Source: Bacteroidota bacterium (GTDB taxonomy: Bacteria; Bacteroidota; Ignavibacteria; Ignavibacteriales; Melioribacteraceae). Taken from it: a stretch of 8,104 bases of DNA. The stretch is from assembly GCA_021812745.1 (NCBI GenBank), contig JAKAMS010000106.1:1-8104 (forward strand), in the 5' to 3' direction. The position numbers were made by a program, and so were the translations under genes. The notes beneath the pieces were generated by a model. That model ran no database searches. It was not told the DNA's origin and saw only the letters and a program-made list of their open reading frames with translations. Position 1 is the first letter of the stretch; each line of letters begins with the position of its first letter. This document shows, in pieces, positions 1 to 5,616 of this stretch.

Positions 1-29
1 TATTTTCACGGCAACTTTTTTGAAAGGTT

Positions 30-437
30 ATGCTCACTGAATTTGGTAAAATTTTAATCTTTATAATGCTTGCAGCTATTTTTGTAGTAGTTGTATTCAT
101 TATTTCTAAACTTCTAAGTCCAGATCGTCCCACTAAAGAAAAATATTTAACCTATGAATGTGGTGAAAACCCTGAAGGTTCACCCTGGGTTAAATTTAAC
201 ATTCGTTTTTATGTTATCGCTCTTATCTTCTTAATTTTTGATGTGGAAGTAGTTCTTCTATTCCCATGGGCTTTAACATATAAAGAATATGGCTTTTACG
301 GTCTAGCTGTTGGATTGATTTTCTTACTTGTTCTTGGTCTTGGAATGGCATATGAATGGAGAAAAGGTGATTTAGAATGGGCACGCCCTCAACCTAAAGC
401 TCCAGAACTAGATGAAATACTTAACTCAAAATCCTAA
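30..437 (+). CDS. nuoA: NADH-quinone oxidoreductase subunit A (NuoA)
   Basis: Small membrane subunit of complex I (ND3 family), located where the peripheral arm meets the membrane arm. The 135-residue product has three predicted membrane helices, at about residues 7-29, 59-81 and 87-107. Seen directly: the first-loop motif YECG with Cys44 (the conserved ND3 loop cysteine position) followed by the NPEGSPWVKFNIRFY segment, and Asp71 and Glu73 in the second helix (FDVEVVLLFPWA), matching the conserved acidic pair of this family. Length is normal. The ATG at 30 gives the usual NuoA N-terminus. A GAAAGG sequence at 22-27 is only two bases away, closer than usual for a ribosome binding site. It is the first gene seen in the operon and nuoB starts 20 bases after its stop. 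The C-terminal tail after residue 118 is hydrophilic and Pro/Glu-containing. Confidence 0.97.
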   Translation: MLTEFGKILIFIMLAAIFVVVVFIISKLLSPDRPTKEKYLTYECGENPEGSPWVKFNIRFYVIALIFLIFDVEVVLLFPWALTYKEYGFYGLAVGLIFLLVLGLGMAYEWRKGDLEWARPQPKAPELDEILNSKS

Positions 438-440
438 ATC

Positions 441-448
441 GGAAAGAG
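441..448 (+). promoter_or_regulatory. Ribosome binding site of nuoB
   Basis: GGAAAGAG lies 9 bases before the nuoB ATG at 458, within the 20-base nuoA-nuoB gap. It is one of the few purine-rich, reasonably spaced Shine-Dalgarno candidates in the window and supports the start at 458. Confidence 0.6.
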
Positions 449-457
449 AAATATTAG

Positions 458-949
458 ATGGGTTTATTAGATAAAGAATTTTCCGATGGCAATATTGTCA
501 TTGCCAGAGCTGAAGATTTAATGAACTGGGCACGCCTCTCCTCTATTTGGCAGCTTGGTTTTGGTCTTGCCTGCTGTGCTATTGAAATGATGGCTACTTC
601 CGCTTCTCACTACGACTTTGACCGTTTCGGCGTTATACCTAGAAATACTCCTCGACAGGCAGATGCAATTATTATTTCTGGTACAGTTACATTAAAGATG
701 GCTACACGTATCAAAAGATTATACGAACAGATGCCTGACCCCAAGTACATTATTTCAATGGGAAGCTGTGCAAATTGCGGAGGTCCTTATTGGGAACACG
801 GATACCACGTTTTGAAAGGAATAGATCGGGTGATTCCAGTTGATGTTTATGTCCCAGGCTGCCCACCTAGACCGGAAGCTTTGTTAGAAGGTTTATTGAA
901 ATTACAAGATAAAATTCGTCATGAATCTATGAGAAAGAAAACGGCATGA
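458..949 (+). CDS. nuoB: NADH-quinone oxidoreductase subunit B (NuoB), N2 cluster subunit
   Basis: Peripheral-arm subunit (PSST/Nqo6 family) that holds the terminal [4Fe-4S] cluster N2, which passes electrons to quinone at the interface with NuoD. The 163-residue protein shows the expected ligands: adjacent Cys39-Cys40 ([10 protein letters not shown]), Cys104 (MGSCANCGG) and Cys135 ([14 protein letters not shown]). The [14 protein letters not shown] stretch before residue 70 is also typical. An additional Cys107 lies where proteobacterial NuoB usually has serine; I believe this variant is common in some other lineages, so it is probably not a new ligand. Length is typical of compact NuoB. The gene overlaps nuoC by four bases (ATGA), implying translational coupling. 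Confidence 0.98.
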   Translation: MGLLDKEFSDGNIVIARAEDLMNWARLSSIWQLGFGLACCAIEMMATSASHYDFDRFGVIPRNTPRQADAIIISGTVTLKMATRIKRLYEQMPDPKYIISMGSCANCGGPYWEHGYHVLKGIDRVIPVDVYVPGCPPRPEALLEGLLKLQDKIRHESMRKKTA

Positions 950-1476
950 AGAATCCAGAAGAAATTTTTGAATTGTTAAAGAAAGAATATGGGGAAATGA
1001 TTCTTGGTTTGGATAAAGATACCCCCGTTGATCCCATCATTTCAGTTGATCCCATGCAAATTCATAAGATCGGAGCATTTTTAAGAGATAACGAAGAGCT
1101 TAAATTTGACAGCTTAATGGTACTTTCCGGAGTAGATGATGCTAACGGGACAAAGAGCAAAGATGAAGATGGGACTGATGTCATAACTGGTGGAAATTTA
1201 AGCGTTTACTATCATTTACATTCGACAACACTAAAGCATAAAATTGTCATAAAAGCTTCTACTTCAAGAGAAAATCCAGAAGTTGAATCTGTATATAATG
1301 TTTGGAGAACTTCAGATTGGCATGAACGGGAAGCATTCGATATGTTCGGGATCATATTTAAGAATCATCCGGATCTTAGAAGAATATTAATGCCTTACGA
1401 TTGGGAAGCAGGTTTCCCTTTAAGAAAAGATTATAAAAATCCAGAATTTTATCAAGGAATGAAGGTTCCTTATTAG
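946..1476 (+). CDS. nuoC: NADH-quinone oxidoreductase subunit C (NuoC)
   Basis: Hydrophilic 30-kDa-type subunit of the connecting module; it binds no cofactor and packs against NuoD. The 176-residue product carries the family signature at residues 125-136 ([12 protein letters not shown]), followed by [26 protein letters not shown]. The C-terminus at VPY fits a free-standing NuoC rather than an NuoCD fusion. A charged Asp/Lys/Gly-rich segment at about residues 62-84 looks like a surface-loop insertion. The ATG start at 946 overlaps the nuoB stop. Normally nuoD would follow at once; here 441 bases with an inserted gene intervene, and the nuoC stop codon itself touches the left end of that insertion. 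The reading frame appears intact. Confidence 0.96.
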   Translation: MKNPEEIFELLKKEYGEMILGLDKDTPVDPIISVDPMQIHKIGAFLRDNEELKFDSLMVLSGVDDANGTKSKDEDGTDVITGGNLSVYYHLHSTTLKHKIVIKASTSRENPEVESVYNVWRTSDWHEREAFDMFGIIFKNHPDLRRILMPYDWEAGFPLRKDYKNPEFYQGMKVPY

Positions 1477-1511
1477 CTGTAGGCAACAAGGTTTGAGATT
1501 CAAGATACATG
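1477..1511 (+). repeat. Left border of inserted element: degenerate 7-base repeats
   Basis: Directly after the nuoC stop, the sequence can be cut into five consecutive 7-base units starting at 1477, 1484, 1491, 1498 and 1505. Their loose consensus is NNNCAAG (clearest in CAACAAG at 1484 and ATTCAAG at 1498). The last unit ends with the ATG of the four-helix-bundle gene. The same period and motif occur in reverse orientation on the other side of the gene (1881-1908). Period and consensus are read by eye; the units are degenerate. Confidence 0.6.
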
Positions 1512-1868
1512 CATAATTTCAAAGATTTGAAAATTTGGTCTAAATCTAGAGTTCTTGTAAAAAAAATATATGAATTGACGGAGGAATTTCCCTCCGATGA
1601 AAAATTTGGGTTAATTTCTCAGATGAGACGTGCGGCAGTTTCAATTGTATCAAATATTGCCGAAGGGTCTGGGAAAGAATCCGATAAAGATTTTTGTAGA
1701 TTCTTGGAAGTGGCTTATTCATCATCTTTTGAATTGGAAACTCAATTAATATTGGCGGTGGATTTAACTTTTATCAAACAAGATACATCAACAGAGATTC
1801 TAATTGATATTCAAGAAATACAAAAAATGATTTATAGTTTTATTAAGACAGTGAAAAATAAAAATTAA
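1509..1868 (+). CDS. Four-helix bundle protein (23S rRNA intervening-sequence protein family)
   Basis: A 119-residue soluble, helix-rich protein of the four-helix bundle/S23 family, related to proteins encoded in 23S rRNA intervening sequences and to the Avd accessory proteins of diversity-generating retroelements. Family hallmarks seen: the N-terminus MHNFKDLKIWSKS..LVKKIYELT, then FGLISQMRRAAVSIVSNIAEGSGK at residues 33-56 (the QMRRAAVSI.SNIAEG core), then the FLEVAYSSSFELETQLILA helix at about 65-83, and a final helix near 96-116. Length is full for the family, and there are no stops or frameshifts. The ATG at 1509 matches the usual family N-terminus; the upstream Shine-Dalgarno is weak. 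It has no known role in complex I and interrupts the nuoC-nuoD junction, so it is probably a passenger. The molecular function of the family is not established; nucleic-acid binding is plausible but is inference. Confidence 0.93.
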   Translation: MHNFKDLKIWSKSRVLVKKIYELTEEFPSDEKFGLISQMRRAAVSIVSNIAEGSGKESDKDFCRFLEVAYSSSFELETQLILAVDLTFIKQDTSTEILIDIQEIQKMIYSFIKTVKNKN

Positions 1869-1880
1869 TTTAACAATGAT

Positions 1881-1908
1881 CTTGCTGCTTGCAGCTTGAT
1901 ACTTATGG
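1881..1908 (-). repeat. Right border of inserted element: inverted 7-base repeats
   Basis: Four consecutive 7-base units start at 1881, 1888, 1895 and 1902; the first two are CTTGCTG and CTTGCAG. Read on the minus strand they follow the same NNNCAAG pattern as the left border at 1477-1511. The array ends about 10 bases before the nuoD start codon, so the element occupies essentially the whole nuoC-nuoD gap. Confidence 0.65.
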
Positions 1909-1917
1909 CTAAATAGA

Positions 1918-3033
1918 ATGGCTTTGAAGACCGAAACAATGGTTTTAAATATGGGTCCACAACACCCATCAACACACGGAGTGTTACGACTTGAATTGGA
2001 GATCGAAGGCGAACTTATTATAAGCGTTAAGCCGCACATCGGTTATCTTCATAGATGTTTTGAAAAACACGCCGAAGCAATGACTTACCCTCAGGTTGTT
2101 CCTTACACAGATAGACTTGATTATTTAGCTTCAATGGGAAATAATTTCGGTTATGTGGTAACTGCAGAAAAATTAATGGGTATTCAAGTTCCAGAGCGTG
2201 TTGATTATATCCGTGTTATAATGGCTGAGCTACAAAGAATTGCTTCGCACCTTGTTGCTATTGCTACAAATGGTGCCGATATAGGCGCACTTACTCCATT
2301 CCTCTATCTCTTCCGAGATCGCGAATATATTTTAAGTCTCTTTGAGATGACTTGCGGTGGAAGAATGCTATACAATTATATGTGGATTGGCGGATTATCT
2401 CATGATATTCATCCAGATTTTGTTAGAAAGACAAAAGAATTTATAAAACATTTCCGTCCGACTGTAGTTGAATTGAATAATCTTCTTACATTCAATAAGA
2501 TTTTCATAGAAAGAACTGCCAACATCGGAGTACTTCCTCTTGATACTGCTATTAATTTTGGTGCAAGCGGTCCGGTTCTTCGTGGAAGCGGATTAGCATT
2601 TGATGTCAGAAAAGAAGACCCTTATTCAATTTATAACCGACTCGATTTTGAAATCCCGACCGGTCAAGGTTTAGTTGGTACAGTTGGAGATTGCTGGGAT
2701 CGTTATTATGTTCGCGTCTTAGAGATGGAACAAAGTTTACGTATAATAGAACAACTCATAGATAGTATTCCTGAAGGTGATGTACAATCTGCAATTCCCA
2801 AAAGAATAAAACCGCCCAAAGGAACAGTTTACTCACGCGTAGAGAATCCGCGCGGCGAGTTAGGATATTTTATAATCAGCGATGGCAACCTTAATCCGTT
2901 TAGAGTAAAAGTTCGTGCACCATCCTTTGTAAATCTTGAACTCATGGGAGAATTAAGCAAGGGTCATTTAGTTGCAGACGTTATTGCAATTCTCGGAAGC
3001 CTGGATATTGTCTTAGGAGAAATAGATAGATAA
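1918..3033 (+). CDS. nuoD: NADH-quinone oxidoreductase subunit D (NuoD)
   Basis: Peripheral-arm 49-kDa-type subunit that builds the quinone-reduction site with NuoB. The 371-residue product starts almost directly with the quinone-site loop: MVLNMGPQHPSTHGVLR at residues 8-24 contains His16 and His20. IGYLHRCFEKHAE follows at 41-53 and YTDRLDYL, with Tyr69, at 63-70. It ends in the classic ILGSLDIVLGEIDR. It has no CxxC pairs at either end, so it is a complex I subunit rather than a NiFe hydrogenase large subunit. Only seven residues precede MVLNMGPQ, fewer than in many homologues. An in-frame stop at 1897-1899 and no other ATG upstream make 1918 the likeliest start. No clear Shine-Dalgarno is visible. 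It overlaps nuoH by one base (TAATG). Confidence 0.97.
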   Translation: MALKTETMVLNMGPQHPSTHGVLRLELEIEGELIISVKPHIGYLHRCFEKHAEAMTYPQVVPYTDRLDYLASMGNNFGYVVTAEKLMGIQVPERVDYIRVIMAELQRIASHLVAIATNGADIGALTPFLYLFRDREYILSLFEMTCGGRMLYNYMWIGGLSHDIHPDFVRKTKEFIKHFRPTVVELNNLLTFNKIFIERTANIGVLPLDTAINFGASGPVLRGSGLAFDVRKEDPYSIYNRLDFEIPTGQGLVGTVGDCWDRYYVRVLEMEQSLRIIEQLIDSIPEGDVQSAIPKRIKPPKGTVYSRVENPRGELGYFIISDGNLNPFRVKVRAPSFVNLELMGELSKGHLVADVIAILGSLDIVLGEIDR

Positions 3034-4100
3034 TGTATCAATTCCTCTACAACTTAATTGGTAACGAAATAATTGCCGGTCTTATTGTTGCAATTGTTCC
3101 ACTTACGATAATTCTTGTATTTGCACTTTTTGGTATCTGGTTGGAGAGAAAAGTCTCTGCACACATGCAAGATAGATTGGGTCCAATGCGTACCGGATGG
3201 CACGGTTGGCTTCAAACTGTGGCAGATTTAATGAAGATGCTTCAAAAGGAAGATATTGTTGCTAATGATGCAGATAAATCTCTTTATAACATCGCTCCTG
3301 TTCTTGTGTTCACCGGAAGTTTTGCCGCTTATGCAGTAATTCCTTTCTCAAGTAAATTAATTGGTAGCGAAGTGGAAGTAGGAGTTTTTTATGTGCTTGC
3401 AATTTCCAGTATGGTAGTAGCGGGAATTTTGATGGCTGGCTGGTCTGCAAATAATAAATACTCTCTTCTTGGTGCAATGCGCGCCGCGGCTCAAATAGTT
3501 AGTTACGAAATTCCAACTGCTTTGGTTGTGCTTTCAATGATTATGCTTACCGGCACTTTGAGTTTGGATAAGATGAGCCAGATGCAAACATCCTCTTTCT
3601 GGAATTGGAACATATTCGGTGGTGCAGTTTTCGGTTTATCAAAATTTTTATTGATTCCTTTTATGTTTGTTGGCGCAATTATTATGTTCATCAGCACTCT
3701 TGCGGAAGTAAACAGAGTTCCATTTGATATTCCGGAAGCAGAATCTGAATTAGTTGCAGGATATTTTACTGAATATTGCGGAATGAAATGGGGAATGTTT
3801 ATGCTTGCAGAATACGGAAATATGTTTGCTGTCTCTGCAATTATTTCGATCTTATTTTTAGGCGGATATCAATCACCAATTGGTTATTTGGGAAATACAA
3901 TAGGCGCTTCCTGGCTTGTTCCTTTTGAACAAGGATTCTGGTTCATTGCAAAAGGATTAACTCTTGTGTTTGTTCAAATGTGGTTAAGATGGACTCTCCC
4001 CCGCTTACGCGTTGATCAACTTATGACTGTTTGTTGGAAATATTTAATTCCTTACGCTTTTCTAAATTTAATTATCATTGGAATAATTTCTATACTATAA
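3033..4100 (+). CDS. nuoH: NADH-quinone oxidoreductase subunit H (NuoH)
   Basis: Membrane subunit (ND1 family) that forms the quinone-access chamber and the first half-channel next to the peripheral arm. The 355-residue protein has about eight predicted membrane helices. Diagnostic cytosolic loops are present: WLERKVSAHMQDRLGPMRTGWHGWLQTVADLMKML at residues 36-70, and AEVNRVPFDIPEAESELVAGYFTEYCGMKWGMFMLAEYGN at 224-263, which holds the conserved acidic residues of the ND1 E-channel. The C-terminal LRWTLPRLRVDQLM at 318-331 is also typical. Length is slightly above average. It follows nuoD directly with a one-base overlap, leaving no room for the nuoE, nuoF and nuoG genes that sit here in enterobacterial operons. 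Confidence 0.97.
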   Translation: MYQFLYNLIGNEIIAGLIVAIVPLTIILVFALFGIWLERKVSAHMQDRLGPMRTGWHGWLQTVADLMKMLQKEDIVANDADKSLYNIAPVLVFTGSFAAYAVIPFSSKLIGSEVEVGVFYVLAISSMVVAGILMAGWSANNKYSLLGAMRAAAQIVSYEIPTALVVLSMIMLTGTLSLDKMSQMQTSSFWNWNIFGGAVFGLSKFLLIPFMFVGAIIMFISTLAEVNRVPFDIPEAESELVAGYFTEYCGMKWGMFMLAEYGNMFAVSAIISILFLGGYQSPIGYLGNTIGASWLVPFEQGFWFIAKGLTLVFVQMWLRWTLPRLRVDQLMTVCWKYLIPYAFLNLIIIGIISIL

Positions 4101-4105
4101 AACTG

Positions 4106-4681
4106 ATGAAACAATACTTAAAAAATACTTGGGATGGAATTTTCACAGTTCTTGTTGGAATGAAAATTACATTTAAACATCTTTTCACTCCGGCTGTTAC
4201 TATTCAGTATCCTGATGTTAAGGTTGCACTCCCAGAGCGTGTTAGAAACAGATTGTATGTAAACATTGATGACTGCATCGGATGCGATCAATGTTCACGC
4301 ACATGCCCTGTTAGCTGTATCGAAATCGAAACAGTTAAAAGTGTTCCAGGCGACGACCTTGGCATCACTTCAAACGGAAAGAAGAAAGCTCTCTGGGTTA
4401 CAAAATTTAATATTGATATTGCAAAATGCTGCTATTGCCAGTTATGTGTTTTCCCTTGCCCTACTGAATGTATTTATATGACAAATGTTTACGAGTTTGC
4501 AGAGTTCGAAAGAAGCAACCTGCTTTACAAATTTGCTAATTTAACAGACGAAGAAGTTTCACAGAAGAAAATTAATTACGAAAAAATGCAAGCTGAGAAA
4601 GAAGCTCAAAAAGCCGCAGCTGCAGCAAAACCAAAACCGGAAGCACCAGCGGCTCCTCAACAAGAAAATAAAACCGAGTAA
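4106..4681 (+). CDS. nuoI: NADH-quinone oxidoreductase subunit I (NuoI), 2x[4Fe-4S]
   Basis: Ferredoxin-like peripheral subunit (TYKY/Nqo9 family) carrying clusters N6a and N6b, which feed electrons towards N2. I choose the ATG at 4106, five bases after the nuoH stop; an in-frame TTG at 4031 would add 25 unrelated residues inside nuoH. The 191-residue protein has two CxxCxxCxxxCP motifs, with Cys57, 60, 63, 67 and Cys108, 111, 114, 118. Further cysteines at 71, 109 and 122 lie nearby. An N-terminal amphipathic region precedes the first motif. After about residue 158 the protein runs into a low-complexity Ala/Lys/Pro/Glu-rich tail (roughly residues 165-191) that is not part of the conserved fold. 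No Shine-Dalgarno is obvious, suggesting coupling to nuoH. Confidence 0.96.
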   Translation: MKQYLKNTWDGIFTVLVGMKITFKHLFTPAVTIQYPDVKVALPERVRNRLYVNIDDCIGCDQCSRTCPVSCIEIETVKSVPGDDLGITSNGKKKALWVTKFNIDIAKCCYCQLCVFPCPTECIYMTNVYEFAEFERSNLLYKFANLTDEEVSQKKINYEKMQAEKEAQKAAAAAKPKPEAPAAPQQENKTE

Positions 4682-4697
4682 ATAGAGAAAAGATTTT

Positions 4698-5195
4698 ATG
4701 AATATTTACGACATCATCTTTTACATTTTTGCAGCGATAACAGTTCTCTCTGCTCTGTTTGTTGTTACAACCCGTAATATCGTTCATTCCGCTTTCTATC
4801 TATTATTCACATTCTTCGGTGTTGCCGGAATTTATGTTCTGCTCGGCGCCGATTTTATAGCAATTGCTCAGATAATGGTTTACGTTGGCGGTATTTTGAT
4901 ATTGATTCTCTTCGGCGTGATGTTAACAAACAAAATTACAAGCGTAGAGATTAAAACCGGTACAGTACAAATGTTGCCTGCTGCAATTGGCGTTGCAATT
5001 TTTATGGGTGCGGTTATTTCCGTAATGATTATGACAAATTGGAAATCTGAACCGGAAATGATTCCTTCGACTACAACGAAAGACCTCGGTCATCTTTTAA
5101 TAAACAGTTACGTTTTGATTTTTGAATTACTTGGCATTTTGCTGCTGATCGCTTTAATAGGCGCTGCTTCTATTGCCAGAAGAGATAAAGAATAA
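4698..5195 (+). CDS. nuoJ: NADH-quinone oxidoreductase subunit J (NuoJ)
   Basis: Membrane subunit (ND6 family) lying between NuoH/NuoA and NuoK in the membrane arm. The 165-residue protein has five predicted membrane helices. The family's conserved third helix is clear at residues 50-76 (GADFIAIAQIMVYVGGILILILFGVML), including Tyr62 in the region of the coupling-linked pi-bulge. The second helix contains NIVHSAFYLLFTFFGVAGIYVLL. A hydrophilic loop at about 114-132 precedes the last helix (about 137-160), and the tail ends RRDKE. The ATG at 4698 is preceded by a weak purine-rich stretch at 4684-4692. A 16-base gap separates it from nuoI, and the next gene follows after an unusually long 106-base spacer. 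Confidence 0.96.
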   Translation: MNIYDIIFYIFAAITVLSALFVVTTRNIVHSAFYLLFTFFGVAGIYVLLGADFIAIAQIMVYVGGILILILFGVMLTNKITSVEIKTGTVQMLPAAIGVAIFMGAVISVMIMTNWKSEPEMIPSTTTKDLGHLLINSYVLIFELLGILLLIALIGAASIARRDKE

Positions 5196-5301
5196 ATTCT
5201 CAATACGCGAAGTAAAATGTTTTTTTGAAATTATAGGACACGAATTAAACTAATCTTCACAATTGATCCGCGTTCTATTAAAAAATTTTAGGAGAATAAA
5301 T
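5196..5301. other. Spacer between nuoJ and nuoK
   Basis: This 106-base AT-rich stretch holds no credible gene. It contains an A/T-rich run and, at about 5238-5280, a patch (CACGAATTAAAC, CTTCACAATTGATCCGCG) that looks like a decayed copy of short CAC.AATT-type interspersed repeats I associate with Bacteroidota intergenic DNA. That likeness is from memory and weak. It ends in the nuoK ribosome binding site. No terminator hairpin or promoter could be supported. Confidence 0.35.
5290..5294 (+). promoter_or_regulatory. Ribosome binding site deciding the nuoK TTG start
   Basis: AGGAG, seven bases before the TTG at 5302, is the best Shine-Dalgarno match in the window. It points to TTG 5302 rather than the in-frame TTG at 5263, which lacks such a site and would add 13 residues foreign to NuoK. 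Confidence 0.75.
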
Positions 5302-5613
5302 TTGTTAACCGTTGGACTGAATCATTTTTTGGTTGTAAGTGCTGTTTTGTTTTCACTCGGCATTTATGGAATTGTTACGCGGAAGAACGCTGTAATGGTT
5401 CTTATGGGAATTGAGCTCGTTCTCAATTCAGCGAATATAAATTTCATCGCTTTTTCAAGATTCGGTAACTTCGGTTTAAGCGGACAAGTAATTGCACTCT
5501 TTGTAATAATACTTGCCGCTGCAGAAGCCGCAATTGCGCTTGCAATAGTTCTAAATATATACAAGACGTTCTCAAACGTTAACGTTGACGAAATAGATCA
5601 CTTAAAAGAATAG
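5302..5613 (+). CDS. nuoK: NADH-quinone oxidoreductase subunit K (NuoK), TTG start
   Basis: Small membrane subunit (ND4L family), three membrane helices, next to NuoJ and NuoN. Starting at TTG 5302 gives 103 residues, close to the usual 100-102, and the typical N-terminus (M)LTVGLNHFLVVSAVLFSLGIYG. The two membrane glutamates needed for proton translocation are present: Glu38 in VLMGIELVLNSANINF and Glu75 in ILAAAEAAIALAIVLNIYK. No ATG lies in frame near the N-terminus, so a non-ATG start is required. The strong AGGAG upstream may compensate for the poor start codon. The stop is three bases before nuoL. Confidence 0.95.
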   Translation: MLTVGLNHFLVVSAVLFSLGIYGIVTRKNAVMVLMGIELVLNSANINFIAFSRFGNFGLSGQVIALFVIILAAAEAAIALAIVLNIYKTFSNVNVDEIDHLKE

Positions 5614-5616
5614 GTT

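Larger units (their letters stand above)
1475..1896 (+). other. Inserted element between nuoC and nuoD, bounded by pairing arms
   Basis: The arm AGCTGTAGGCAACAAGGT at 1475-1492 and the arm ATCTTGCTGCTTGCAGCT at 1879-1896 are imperfect inverted repeats with 14 of 18 positions identical after reverse complementing. In the sense RNA, three of the four differences become G-U pairs (1480/1891, 1482/1889, 1491/1880), leaving only an A-C mismatch at 1486/1885. The arms enclose the complete four-helix-bundle gene. The organisation resembles intervening sequences in bacterial 23S rRNA genes, where a stem closes off an inserted stretch that can encode this protein family. That this is a mobile or RNA-processed element is inferred; the inverted arms are seen. 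Confidence 0.6.

Noticed and set aside
1477..1917. nuoC-nuoD as a broken NuoCD fusion
   Set aside because: nuoC ends naturally at its usual C-terminus and nuoD has its own start; separate genes are the normal state outside some proteobacteria.
1477..1917. CRISPR array or diversity-generating retroelement at the inserted element
   Set aside because: The 7-base units are far too short for CRISPR repeats, and no reverse transcriptase, template repeat or variable repeat accompanies the Avd-like protein.
1800..2039. Minus-strand 79-codon open frame spanning the end of the four-helix-bundle gene and the start of nuoD
   Set aside because: It is antisense to two well-supported genes, has no recognisable family and no ribosome binding site; it is a shadow frame.
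1918..3033. NuoD as the large subunit of a group 4 NiFe hydrogenase
   Set aside because: The N- and C-terminal CxxC nickel ligands are missing, and the GPQHPSTHGVLR loop and LGEIDR end are those of complex I; neighbours NuoA, NuoJ and NuoK also fit complex I.
4031..4105. Upstream TTG start for nuoI inside nuoH
   Set aside because: It would add 25 residues encoded by the nuoH 3' end that do not resemble NuoI; the ATG at 4106 fits the family N-terminus and the gene spacing.
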